From contig JBHIET010000026.1 of NCBI GenBank assembly GCA_046760785.1, positions 1 to 38,250 of the forward strand: a DNA stretch of 38,250 nucleotides. The letters run 5' to 3'. The notes beneath the pieces were generated by a model. The model was given only the letters and a program-made list of their open reading frames with translations. It searched no databases and was not told the DNA's origin. The position numbers were made by a program, and so were the translations under genes. Below, one piece after another: positions 1 through 8,707 of this stretch. Every line of letters begins with the position of its first letter. Positions within the stretch are counted from its first letter, which is position 1. The DNA is from JBHIET01 sp046760785 (GTDB lineage: Bacteria; Chloroflexota; Anaerolineae; B4-G1).

Positions 1-52
1 GCTATGATCTGTACAATCACTGTTACGATTTCCAGGGGTGCGAAAAACAGGC

Positions 53-1189
53 TTATCTGAGTTTCTTCTCGAACAGCACCAGGCTGATGGTCTGATAAGC
101 GACACCAAATCCCAGTAGGATGGAGGCTGGCTTCCACAAGGCAGCCACCCCCAGTCCTTTGAGAAACACGCTGCGGCAGATGGTGATGAAGTGAGTGGTT
201 GGCAGTCCATACGCGACGGCCCGCGCGATGGGCTCGTCGGCGACGGGGAGCATGAGGCCCGCAATGAAGAAACTGGGCACGAAGAAGATCATCAGAATGA
301 GAAACATCGCGGTCTGTTGATTGCGGACAAAGTTGGCGATCACCAGGCTGATGCCCATGCTGGCGACCATGTAATCGGCGGCGAGCAGAAGGAAGGCGGG
401 GAGACTGCCCCGAAAGGGAACGCGAAACCACAGCGTGGCGACGAGCCAGGCCAGGAAGACGCTCGCCGTGCCGCTGATCTCGTAGGCCAGCAACTTGCCG
501 AGCAGGTACTCGGCCCCGCGTACCGGCGTAGCGATGAGGTTCTCGAAAGAACCGGTCTCTTTCTCACGGGTCAGTGCCAGTGCCAACGCCAGGGCAGGCA
601 TGCAGAGGATCACGGCGATCATACCGGGTACCATGCTGATCAGCGACTTGAGTGTCTCGTTGTACCAGGCGCGGTCACTGACGGTGAGACCGTCTGGTTT
701 CTGAGGATGCAGGTCGGCGGCAAAAGCGTTCATGTGGCTCTCTATGATGCCGATGGTGTAGTAAGCAGCGACCGCGTCCGCACCGTCCGCGATGCACTGC
801 ACCTCGGCATGGCCGTCTCTCAGTGCGGTGTCCTGAGCCTGGTCGAAGGGCTGCCGCAGGGCTGCATCGCTGAAGCCGTGCGGGATCACCAACGCCAGGT
901 CGGCAATGCCACGGGTGAACAGGGGCTCAATCTCCTCTTCACGCTCTACGTGGGCAACGGTGACGACGTCTCCGTCGGCGGTAAGACTGGCGAGGAAAGC
1001 GCGGGAGAGTGGGGTGCGATCGAGGTCACGGACGGCGATGTCCACCCGGTCCACGTCGAAAGAAAAGACGTAAGAAAGGGTGAACAGTAAGAAGGCTGGG
1101 GCGACGGTGACGAGAAAGAAGGTGCGCACGTCGCGGATGATGTGACGGAACTCCTTGCGGGCAACGGCCAACAGGCGGCGGATGGACAT
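53..1189 (-). CDS. ABC-2 type transporter permease
   Basis: Predicted inner-membrane permease of an ABC exporter (ABC-2 family, YhhJ/NatB-like layout), 378 aa. One membrane segment lies near residues 22-44, followed by a soluble loop of about 140 residues. A C-terminal block of about five membrane segments runs from residue 185 to 370. The family signature at the start of this block is visible as EKETGSFENLIATPV, with the conserved Glu-Thr-Gly. The ATG at 1189 is the first Met of a good N-terminus (basic residues, then a hydrophobic stretch). The ATPase partner is not in the window and may lie beyond position 1, where the operon continues. It lies 28 bp downstream of the hydrolase-like gene on the same strand. 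The substrate cannot be told from sequence. Confidence 0.88.
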   Translation of the reverse strand: MSIRRLLAVARKEFRHIIRDVRTFFLVTVAPAFLLFTLSYVFSFDVDRVDIAVRDLDRTPLSRAFLASLTADGDVVTVAHVEREEEIEPLFTRGIADLALVIPHGFSDAALRQPFDQAQDTALRDGHAEVQCIADGADAVAAYYTIGIIESHMNAFAADLHPQKPDGLTVSDRAWYNETLKSLISMVPGMIAVILCMPALALALALTREKETGSFENLIATPVRGAEYLLGKLLAYEISGTASVFLAWLVATLWFRVPFRGSLPAFLLLAADYMVASMGISLVIANFVRNQQTAMFLILMIFFVPSFFIAGLMLPVADEPIARAVAYGLPTTHFITICRSVFLKGLGVAALWKPASILLGFGVAYQTISLVLFEKKLR

Positions 1190-1217
1190 GGTTTAGCGGT
1201 TGACAATTAACGGCTAA

Positions 1218-2009
1218 TTATCGCAGACGACGTTGCCACTCCTCCTTCAACTTTAGCGAGCGCAGGTCTCCTTTAGCGTCGAGGAAATCCTTCAACAGTC
1301 GGTTGAACTTGTTCCGTTCTTCTAACATAGGGAAATGTTGAGTGCTGTCCAGGAAGATGGCATGCACATTGTCGTTACAATCTTGCAGCCACTCTTCCTG
1401 TGCTGGCTTGATGATAGGATCGTCCCCGCCATACACCAGGAGCACAGGAGCCTTGATAGGGGGCAACACGTCGCGCAAGTCGTATACCATCGCGGAGCGC
1501 ACGCTGTGGATGATAGCGTCCGCGTCGGTTTTGCGCGACTCCGTGTCCACCTCGGAGAAGTTGGCCCGCCGTGCTACCAGTCGTGCCAGCGCATCGCCGT
1601 TGCCAGAAAAGCTAGCGAGCGGGCGATTGATAGCTGTGCCTATCAGCGGTACACTCACCGCCATCACTTGCTTCACCCGCTCAGGAGCCTGGGCAGCGAA
1701 CAGCAGTGCGACCACGCCTCCCAACGCATGGCCTATCAGTGTAGGGCGCAAGGATTCCATAATCAGCTTATCCAGGAACTCTCCGAGTAGTTCGACGTAT
1801 GCGTTGACGCTGTAGTGCATTTGCAGTTTGTCCGAGTCGCCAAAGCCCCACAGATCGAGCGCATAGGCGCGGTACTTGACCGACAACTCCTCCATCGCCG
1901 GCATCCAGTAGCGCCACGACCCCAGCCAGCCGTGGATGAAGACCAACGGCGTGCCGCGCCCAATCACCTCGTAGTGGATGAGGCCATCCTTGACGACAAC
2001 AGCGCTCAT
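1218..2009 (-). CDS. alpha/beta-hydrolase fold protein lacking the nucleophile Ser
   Basis: 263-aa alpha/beta-hydrolase fold protein. The oxyanion-side HGW motif is at residues 26-28. The acid residue in GGDDP and the His in STQHFPML are present. The nucleophile elbow, normally G-x-S-x-G, reads GHALGG with Ala95 in place of Ser. The codon is GCG at 1725-1727 and TCG would restore Ser. It is clearly paralogous to the hydrolase at 10686-11498 (matching N-termini GLIHYEVIGRG and GVVHYETHGRG), which keeps GHSMGG. Classical Ser-His-Asp hydrolysis is therefore not expected. It may be a binding or scaffold protein or use another chemistry; this is inference. It sits 43 bp after the CheY-like gene and before the ABC permease, probably co-transcribed. 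The ATG at 2009 aligns with the paralogue's start, though the upstream Shine-Dalgarno is weak. Confidence 0.88.
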   Translation of the reverse strand: MSAVVVKDGLIHYEVIGRGTPLVFIHGWLGSWRYWMPAMEELSVKYRAYALDLWGFGDSDKLQMHYSVNAYVELLGEFLDKLIMESLRPTLIGHALGGVVALLFAAQAPERVKQVMAVSVPLIGTAINRPLASFSGNGDALARLVARRANFSEVDTESRKTDADAIIHSVRSAMVYDLRDVLPPIKAPVLLVYGGDDPIIKPAQEEWLQDCNDNVHAIFLDSTQHFPMLEERNKFNRLLKDFLDAKGDLRSLKLKEEWQRRLR

Positions 2010-2052
2010 CTTGAAGTTACCACCCGGTCTTGTACAGACCTCCGTCCGCTGC

Positions 2053-2433
2053 TTATTCTGAAGACTGTGCGCGCTGCAGGATTTCCTTGACCTGACTGGT
2101 CAGCTCATCCGGCGCGAAGGGTTTTACGATGTATTCTATCGCTCCTGAAGCCAGTCCCTGCTCAATCTCGGTTTCCTGCCCTTTGGCCGAGAGGAAGACG
2201 ATCGGGATGGCACTGGTAGCAGGGTTATCCTTCAACTGACGACAGACCTCGTACCCTGTCATCTTCGGCATGCGAACGTCGAGGATAATAAGATCGGGCA
2301 GTTCCTGCGGCACCTTCTCCAGAGCCTCGATGCCGTTAGCAGTCAGTACCACTTCGAATCCAGCAAAGCGTAGTGTGAACCCAATCAGATCGCGGATGTC
2401 TCGTTCGTCTTCAGCGACGAGGATCTTCGGCAT
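2053..2433 (-). CDS. CheY-like single-domain response regulator
   Basis: 126-aa stand-alone receiver domain. The acidic pocket (AEDE, residues 7-10), the phospho-acceptor Asp52 in ILDVRMP, the Ser in FLSAKG and the Lys in VKPFAP are all present, so it should be phosphorylated normally. There is no output domain. The ATG at 2433 is chosen over the upstream in-frame start at 2457 because a GGGAGGA Shine-Dalgarno lies a few bases before it. It starts 27 bp after the stop of the hybrid kinase, so it is probably that kinase's partner or a phosphate sink. The short spacer between the two holds a three-copy heptamer repeat. Confidence 0.92.
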   Translation of the reverse strand: MPKILVAEDERDIRDLIGFTLRFAGFEVVLTANGIEALEKVPQELPDLIILDVRMPKMTGYEVCRQLKDNPATSAIPIVFLSAKGQETEIEQGLASGAIEYIVKPFAPDELTSQVKEILQRAQSSE

Positions 2434-2452
2434 AGTTCCTCCCATCTCGTTC

Positions 2453-2473
2453 ATCAACTATCAACTATCAACT
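2453..2473. repeat. tandem heptamer (ATCAACT) x3
   Basis: Three perfect head-to-tail copies of ATCAACT (AGTTGAT on the coding strand). The stop codon of the hybrid kinase (2461-2463) lies inside the array. Heptameric arrays of other sequence occur at 20784-20804 and 21447-21467. Confidence 0.85.
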
Positions 2474-5400
2474 GGCTCTGTCTGCTTGAACCGACCGCTG
2501 TCCCACATAACCATCTCGATCTCCTTTATTAGCTCCTCGACAGAGAACGGTTTGGTCATGAAGCGGGCGGCTCCAAGGGCAAGCGCCTTTCGTCGCTTCT
2601 TGTCATCAACGGCTACGCTCCCCGTCATCACGATGACCGGGATGTCCTGGGTCGCTGGGTTGTTCTTGAGCCGCCTCAAGACAGTGTGTCCATCTAAATC
2701 CCCTAGCTTGAGGTCAAGCAGCATCAGGGCAGGTTGCACCTCACGCGCTACGCGCAGGGCACGTAGGCCCCGGGTGGTCGTGCGTACACCGAAGCCGTGT
2801 GTACGCAGGATCTCGCGCATCAGCGAAAGATTATCTTTATCGTCATCCACCACCAGCACAGTGCCACGCCGCGTGAGCACCTGACGTACCGCACGCAGCA
2901 GCCGCTGCTCGTCAATCGGCTTGGTCACATAATCTACCGCTCCCAGTCGCAGGCCCTCCTCCCGGTCCGGCATCACGGAGACGATGACTACCGGAATCTC
3001 TCGCGTAGCGGGATTTGACTTTAACTCCTCAAGTATGGCGAAGCCGTCAGCATCCGGAAGCAGGATGTCCAGCGTGATCAGGTCCGGGTGCTCACGCTGC
3101 GCCATCTCCAGCGCTTCGTCACCCCGTTGCGCGATCAATACCTTCCGCCCATCCCCAGCCAGGTGCAGTTGAATCAGCCTGGCTACGTCGAGGTCATCCT
3201 CAACGATCAACACTTTCGTCAAGGTCCGTTCAAGCCCTTCCCTGGCTTGAGCCGCCGGCCTGGTTTCCACAGTGGGGAGGGTAAATGTGAACCTGCTTCC
3301 TTCCCCCAACTCGCTCTCCACCCAGATTCGCCCACCTTGCATCTCCGTCAGCGATTTGACAATGGGAAGCCCCAATCCCGTGCCTGACACCTCTTGCACC
3401 AGGGGGTCATCGGCCCGGAAGAAGCGGTCGAAGATCTTCTCCTGATCCTGCGGCGCAATGCCAATGCCTGTGTCGCGCACCGAAACGTGTACCTCGTCGC
3501 CGTGCGCACGAGCCGATACCACGATCTCACCGCCGGCCGGTGTGTACTGGTAGGCGTTCGCCACCAGATTGGTCAGAATCTGAACCACGCGGGCGGGGTC
3601 GGCGAATACACTGGGGAGGTCGGGCGGCGCATCCTGTCGCAAGACCAGCCCCTTATCCTTCGCACGCTTCTCCATCGTCGTGATGACCTGGCTTATCATC
3701 CTTTCTATACGTATCGCCTTGGGCGAGAGTTCCACCCGTCCACTTTCGATGCGCGAGATATTTAGCAGGTCGCTGACCAAGTCGGTTAGCCGATCGGCGT
3801 TGTTCTTGATGATGGACAGGAAGTCCTGCTGTTTACCCGTCAATTCGCCCACCGTGCCCATCATCAGTAGGTCAGCGTACCCCTTGATCGAGGTCATGGG
3901 CGTGCGCAATTCGTGTGAGACCGTGGAGACGAACTCCGTCTTGGCGCGCTCAGTCTCCACCTCAGCAGTGACGTCGCGGAAGACTGAGACAGTGCCCAGG
4001 AACTCGTCTCCCATCAGCACTGGTGCCAGGTGGACGCTGACAATCCGGTCTCCGATGCTTAGCTGGGCAGCCAGGTATTCCCCCACTGTGTACGTTTCGG
4101 GTTGCTCCGCCCATCGGGCCATCGTCTCCATCCAATCTTGCGCCTGACTCCCATACAGGCCCAGCATTTCATTGGTCATCCGCCCCAGTGCATCCTGCCG
4201 GGGCAACTCCAGAATGCGTTCTGCAGCCGCGTTGACCAGGATGACCTTGCCGTCAGCATCAGCCACCATCACTCCGTCCGCGACCCCCTCCAGGATGGAC
4301 TGCCTCTTGGTCACCTCAACCTGTTGAGCCTTGAGTATGCGCCCCATCTGCTCCGTCTGATCACGGATCAGGTTGTAGAGTTCGGCATTATTGACGGCAT
4401 TGGCGACCTGCGTGGCTGCGGCTTCCACCAGCCGCAAGTGATCCTCGTTAAAGTAATCGGGCTGAGTATGGAACAAAAGCAGCGTGCCCAGCACTTCGTC
4501 ACCGACCAGGAGGGGGACAGCCAATACTGAGCGATACTCTTGTTTCCTCCCCTTCTCTTCCGGCTCTACCCACCGGGGATCCTGACCAACGTCGGGTACT
4601 ATGGTCGCCTCGCGGTGTTTGATCACCCAACCCGCCAGCCCCTCATCCTGGGAGAAGCGGGTTGGCTTGCCGCCGACCGGCAGCTTGGCCTCTGCCCCCA
4701 GGGTAGCGCGGTGGATCAATTGCCCAGACTGCAGGTTTGGCATCAGGATGGACGCCCGTTCGGCTCCCACAGCCTCCACGACTAACTCCAAGGCGCGATT
4801 CAGCACGTGGTCCAGATCGAGGCTGGCAGAAAGCTGGGATGTGATGCGATAGAGCGTCTCGACCCTGTCACGCTCCTCAGTCAGCTCTTGCATCGCCTCA
4901 GCCAATGCCTGGGTGCGCTCCTCGACGCGCTGTTCCAGTTCCTGCGAAAAAAGACGCACCTCGTCAAACAGGCGTGCGTTCTCCACTGCCACAGCTACCT
5001 GGTCGGCCAGTGCTGAAAGGGTCGCTGTCTCTGCTGGTGAGAACCTTTGAGGCTCCTGGCGACCCACGCATAGGACGCCCACAACCTGGCTGCCGACTGT
5101 GAGAGGAGCCAGAACAGCGGGCCCTACTTCGACTCCCACAGAGCCTAGGATGGAGTGTGGCTTCTCTGTCATATCGTCAACTGCCAAAGGCATGCCGCTC
5201 TTGGCCACTGTCCCCACCAGTCCCTCACCTGGGGCGAAGGTGGGCGTTGAATCGGGCGCGGGTGTGGGGCCGTACGCTGCCCGGAGCGCATATCGCCCGC
5301 TCTCAGCATCTAAGAGGAAGATGCTGCTGTGATCGCACCCAAGCAGTTGAGAAGCCATTTCAACCACGATGCTTAAGACCGCGCTCAATTCGAGTTTAGC

Positions 5401-6681
5401 TGTGGCCGAACGGCTGACCTCGTTGAACAACGCCAGTGTGTCAGCGCGGTACTGCAGTTCCTCTACCAGGCGGGCATTTTCGATAGCGAGCGCCGCCTGA
5501 CCCGCGAAGATCTCCAGCGCCTCGACGGTAACCAGGTCAGGAATGCGACCGTCGCGTGGTTGATCCACCGACAGGAGGCCCTGTGTATCCCCACCGGGCC
5601 CGATGAGTGGGACGAGCAGCAGGTCCTTGGGATGCCAGCGACCAGGTTCGCGTGTTGCACTCTCGGTTTCCTGCTCGTACACATCCAGGCGGCCGCGCCA
5701 CTCGCTTTGTCGTTCTGCCGGAATGTAATAACTCTGGCTGATGCGGAACTCCTCGCCCATCGCTTCTTCTATCACAGACCAGGGCTGTTGCACGTTTTTC
5801 ATGCGCTCGAAGTCGGGGATAGGGATACCTGCAGCAGCCACCCGGCGTTGATGAGGCGGATGACCCTCCAACACACTGATCAAGACCAAATTGAACCCCA
5901 CGCTTTCCTGGATCGCATACGCGATCTCTTCCAGTATCTCCTCCAAAGGCCGATCTGAGCGTAGCGCCTGGCTGACTTCGAGAACCAGCGTGAGTTGATC
6001 CGCCCGATTGCGCATCAACTCCCCGCGTCTCACTTGTTCTTTATAGCGCTGGTCGTTGCCAATGGCAATAGCTACCTGGGCAGCTAGGCCTTCGACAAAC
6101 TCCAGCACTCCCTGGTCAAATGCACCCCCTTCACCGCTCTCCGGCTTGCTTTCCAGAAGGATCAGGCCTGCCAGAGATCTGGCGTAGAAGATCGGCACGG
6201 CGAGTATGGAGCGGGCTTCTGATTCGACATTGACTTCGCTTCCCTCTGCAGACGTGTCGGGGATGAGCAATGGTTCACTGGTACGCGATATCTCCGCCAG
6301 TATCTCTGTGAGAACAGGACGCGCTTCTGGTGACTGTAATTCTGCACGAAGGGATGCCTCCTCTGCCTCCGAGTAGCCTGCACAAACCCCCAACCGCAAA
6401 TCCCCACTCGCGGCCTCCCGGAGCACAATCGCGCCTCGTGTTGCCTGACCTGGGCGCATCGCCTCTTCCAACACCAGGCGTAGAATGTGTTCCAGATCAA
6501 GCGTGGAGCTTATTTCGCGGCTCACGCGCCGGAGGCCGCTCAGTGCCTCTCTATAGATGGCCAGGCGTGCCGATGGCTGGCATTCCCCTATACCTCTATT
6601 CACACGTTCTACCTCAACCTCCCGCCCAAGTGCAATCCTCTGGCCTGTCCAACCTCCTCGGGACAAATCGTTCGGGAGCAC
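2461..6681 (-). CDS. multi-GAF/PAS hybrid histidine kinase with two receiver domains
   Basis: About 1406 aa, with no obvious membrane segment, so probably cytoplasmic. Domains in order, approximate residues: GAF 50-215, GAF 225-405, GAF 410-575, a coiled coil of about 30 residues, GAF 600-775, PAS 790-905, HisKA with phospho-acceptor His923 in VSHELRTP, and HATPase (N box LTNLVANAYQYTP, then DTGIGI and GTGLGLPIVK) to about 1140. Receiver 1 has Asp1205 (LDILLPDADG) and receiver 2 has Asp1323 (LDLKLGDLDG). Both receivers keep the conserved Lys (TKP). The longest frame starts at GTG 6681. A GTG at 6603 is preceded by GGGAGGTTGAGGTAG and is a good alternative, giving 1380 aa. It is flanked on both sides by receiver-domain proteins, suggesting a phosphorelay. 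The ligands of the four GAF domains are unknown. Confidence 0.93.
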   Translation of the reverse strand: MLPNDLSRGGWTGQRIALGREVEVERVNRGIGECQPSARLAIYREALSGLRRVSREISSTLDLEHILRLVLEEAMRPGQATRGAIVLREAASGDLRLGVCAGYSEAEEASLRAELQSPEARPVLTEILAEISRTSEPLLIPDTSAEGSEVNVESEARSILAVPIFYARSLAGLILLESKPESGEGGAFDQGVLEFVEGLAAQVAIAIGNDQRYKEQVRRGELMRNRADQLTLVLEVSQALRSDRPLEEILEEIAYAIQESVGFNLVLISVLEGHPPHQRRVAAAGIPIPDFERMKNVQQPWSVIEEAMGEEFRISQSYYIPAERQSEWRGRLDVYEQETESATREPGRWHPKDLLLVPLIGPGGDTQGLLSVDQPRDGRIPDLVTVEALEIFAGQAALAIENARLVEELQYRADTLALFNEVSRSATAKLELSAVLSIVVEMASQLLGCDHSSIFLLDAESGRYALRAAYGPTPAPDSTPTFAPGEGLVGTVAKSGMPLAVDDMTEKPHSILGSVGVEVGPAVLAPLTVGSQVVGVLCVGRQEPQRFSPAETATLSALADQVAVAVENARLFDEVRLFSQELEQRVEERTQALAEAMQELTEERDRVETLYRITSQLSASLDLDHVLNRALELVVEAVGAERASILMPNLQSGQLIHRATLGAEAKLPVGGKPTRFSQDEGLAGWVIKHREATIVPDVGQDPRWVEPEEKGRKQEYRSVLAVPLLVGDEVLGTLLLFHTQPDYFNEDHLRLVEAAATQVANAVNNAELYNLIRDQTEQMGRILKAQQVEVTKRQSILEGVADGVMVADADGKVILVNAAAERILELPRQDALGRMTNEMLGLYGSQAQDWMETMARWAEQPETYTVGEYLAAQLSIGDRIVSVHLAPVLMGDEFLGTVSVFRDVTAEVETERAKTEFVSTVSHELRTPMTSIKGYADLLMMGTVGELTGKQQDFLSIIKNNADRLTDLVSDLLNISRIESGRVELSPKAIRIERMISQVITTMEKRAKDKGLVLRQDAPPDLPSVFADPARVVQILTNLVANAYQYTPAGGEIVVSARAHGDEVHVSVRDTGIGIAPQDQEKIFDRFFRADDPLVQEVSGTGLGLPIVKSLTEMQGGRIWVESELGEGSRFTFTLPTVETRPAAQAREGLERTLTKVLIVEDDLDVARLIQLHLAGDGRKVLIAQRGDEALEMAQREHPDLITLDILLPDADGFAILEELKSNPATREIPVVIVSVMPDREEGLRLGAVDYVTKPIDEQRLLRAVRQVLTRRGTVLVVDDDKDNLSLMREILRTHGFGVRTTTRGLRALRVAREVQPALMLLDLKLGDLDGHTVLRRLKNNPATQDIPVIVMTGSVAVDDKKRRKALALGAARFMTKPFSVEELIKEIEMVMWDSGRFKQTEPVDS

Positions 6682-6771
6682 GTAACGCGGTTGCAGTGCT
6701 TTTCAGGACGTTGTTGGAAAACGCCCATGCGTCCGCAGTCAGGAATCAAGATGTCTACACTGCGGACTGGT

Positions 6772-7626
6772 CTAGGCTGCCTGCTCCTCGCGTCTTGCAC
6801 TGGCGGCCGTCTCGGTAATCTCCCGAATGTCGGAGAAGGGGCCGTCGTCAGGTGTCACCGTGCCGATGGAGAGGGTCATGAGGTCGGCCTTCGTTTGCCG
6901 TGTCTGCCAATCGTAGTGCGTTCCTACTCCAGCGTCGAAGCGGCTTTTCAGCTCCTCTACTACAGGCGCGATCAAGTCCTTCTGGGTGATGATGATGAAG
7001 TCATCTCCACCGATGTGGCCGATGAAGTCATTGGAGGTCCCCACGCTGTCCACCGTTCTTCCCAGGACCATCGCGGCAAAGCGCAATACCTCCTCACCGG
7101 CCACGAAGCCGTACGCTTCGCTGAAGGCGTTGAATCTCTGAATGCCCACATAGATGATGCCCCAGTCATCTCGCCGCATCAACTGCCGCAACTGATCCTC
7201 AATCAGCCGGCCGCTGGGCAGACCGGTGGTGGGGTTGGTCAGGCTTTGTATGGTCGCGCGTGCCATAGCGTTCTTGACCCGCAGTTTGAGCTCCTCCAGA
7301 TCAAAGGGCTTGGTGATGTAATCGTCGGCGCCCAGCTCGAGACCGTGGATCTTGTCGGAACGCTCGTCCTTTTGGGTCAGGAAGATAATTGGAATGTGGC
7401 TGGTACGGAGAGTGCTTCGCAAATGGCGGCACACGTCATAGCCGTCCATATCTGGCAGCATAATGTCAAGTACGATGATGTGAGGCAGTTGCTGCCGGCA
7501 CATCTCCAGTGCGTCCTCGCCACGTTGGGACACCGTCACCTCGTAGCCCTGCGATTGAAAGTAAATGCGCAGCATGTTAGAGATGTCGGGGTCATCTTCC
7601 ACTATCAACATTCTACTGTAGGACAT
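6772..7626 (-). CDS. response regulator with degenerate GGDEF domain
   Basis: 284 aa: receiver domain (residues 5-120; acidic EDD, phospho-acceptor Asp54 in LDIMLP, Lys in TKPFD) joined to a GGDEF-fold domain (about 125-280). The signature reads GGDDF (206-210) instead of GG(D/E)EF. The metal-binding Asp of the usual D-x-D-x-F-K segment is replaced: the segment reads GIQRF at 161-165. Both changes hit residues that diguanylate cyclases need, so c-di-GMP synthesis is doubtful. The domain may instead bind a nucleotide or act as a phosphorylation-dependent interaction module (inference). The ATG at 7626 follows a strong GGAGGAGGGA. It lies between the AAR-like gene (59 bp upstream) and the hybrid kinase (90 bp downstream) on the same strand. 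Confidence 0.88.
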   Translation of the reverse strand: MSYSRMLIVEDDPDISNMLRIYFQSQGYEVTVSQRGEDALEMCRQQLPHIIVLDIMLPDMDGYDVCRHLRSTLRTSHIPIIFLTQKDERSDKIHGLELGADDYITKPFDLEELKLRVKNAMARATIQSLTNPTTGLPSGRLIEDQLRQLMRRDDWGIIYVGIQRFNAFSEAYGFVAGEEVLRFAAMVLGRTVDSVGTSNDFIGHIGGDDFIIITQKDLIAPVVEELKSRFDAGVGTHYDWQTRQTKADLMTLSIGTVTPDDGPFSDIREITETAASARREEQAA

Positions 7627-7685
7627 ATTCCCTCCTCCTGTTAACCGATGGTAGCCGGTAGATGCTGGCAGTTGATAGCTAACCG

Positions 7686-8693
7686 CTAGCTGCTGATTCG
7701 AAAGCCGTGCTCGCGGGCCAGTTGGGCCATCTCGCGTACCTGTTCTATCCGAATCCGCTTACCCACTGAATAACTTTCATACCGCCCCTCCAGTGCTAAT
7801 ATCATCGTCTCCGCCATGCAGGCATAGGCCTTGCCAGGCGGGAGCCCGAAATCGAAGCCAAAATCCACTGCGCCAGGCACGTCTACCACTCCCCCCTTGA
7901 TGACCAACACGTCGCCTCGCTCCTTGGCTACACGCGGCGACATATCTGGTGGGAGGGCCACATCACATACGACCGCGCCGTGTTTGAGATGCTGCGACTG
8001 GACGATCGGCCGGCCGGCGTTTGAGGCGCTCAACACCAGGTGAGCCTCACGGATGTCCTCGACATGCGTCGAGATACGCACCCGGCGCGCTCCGGCTGCC
8101 TCGACCCGCGCCCGTGCCTGTACCAGCCGAGATTCTTGCCGGCCAACCAGCACCAACTCGTCTACCATCGGAGCGAGTATCTCAGCACACGCCGCACCGA
8201 TGCTCCCCGTAGCTCCGACCACGGCTGCAGTGGCCAGTTCCAGTTGGATGCCTCTGCGGAGTGCAGCTCGTTCCAATGCCTCGACCGCTACGGCCACGGT
8301 GAGACTGCGACCCGTGGTGACAGGAATACTGAGGCGTTGAGCAATGGTTGCACCACCATCGCCAACCGCAGATGTAAAGGCCAGCAGGCCCAAAATACGA
8401 GCCCCTAGCCTCTGTGCCAAGTGGCCGGTCTGAACGATCTTCCTGTAAGCCGTTTCGGGCGGCAACCGTAGCATCTGCCGGGCGGTGAACGGGCAGGCCA
8501 CCAACCAACCTTCGATCTCCTTCCCCGCAGCCTCAGAACGCACGTTGGTGACGTGTGAAAGGTAAACCGGCGGCCAGAAACGGGAGAGGAAATGAATCAG
8601 CGCCGTGGGCAATATCCGTGCCAACAGCGGATACTTGCGTGCCACGTCTCGCTTGGGATCCAGTGGATGGATGACGAGTGCGAAGTTGTCCAT
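7686..8693 (-). CDS. long-chain acyl-ACP reductase (AAR)-like oxidoreductase
   Basis: 335 aa, resembling over its full length the cyanobacterial fatty acyl-ACP reductase that makes fatty aldehydes with NADPH. Shared landmarks are LLAFTSAVGDGG (103-114), the TTG of VTTGRS (125-130), the Rossmann loop VVGATGSIGAA (158-168), GGVVDVPG near 267-274, and YACMAETMILALEG (290-303). Cys292 aligns with the Cys of cyanobacterial AAR described as carrying the acyl thioester. The C-terminal HGF near 330 also matches. The match is from recall of the family sequence, not a search. It follows the beta-helix gene by 14 bp in one operon. No aldehyde-deformylating oxygenase gene is nearby, so the product may be a free aldehyde, an alcohol, or something for the neighbouring enzymes. 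Substrate length is unknown. Confidence 0.8.
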   Translation of the reverse strand: MDNFALVIHPLDPKRDVARKYPLLARILPTALIHFLSRFWPPVYLSHVTNVRSEAAGKEIEGWLVACPFTARQMLRLPPETAYRKIVQTGHLAQRLGARILGLLAFTSAVGDGGATIAQRLSIPVTTGRSLTVAVAVEALERAALRRGIQLELATAAVVGATGSIGAACAEILAPMVDELVLVGRQESRLVQARARVEAAGARRVRISTHVEDIREAHLVLSASNAGRPIVQSQHLKHGAVVCDVALPPDMSPRVAKERGDVLVIKGGVVDVPGAVDFGFDFGLPPGKAYACMAETMILALEGRYESYSVGKRIRIEQVREMAQLAREHGFRISS

Positions 8694-8707
8694 CCCTGCT
8701 TCCCCAT

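Noticed and set aside
191..1090. 299-codon open frame on the plus strand
   Set aside because: It lies opposite the ABC-2 permease, has a biased low-complexity composition (many Gly, Asp, Glu, Gln, His), and has no recognisable domain.
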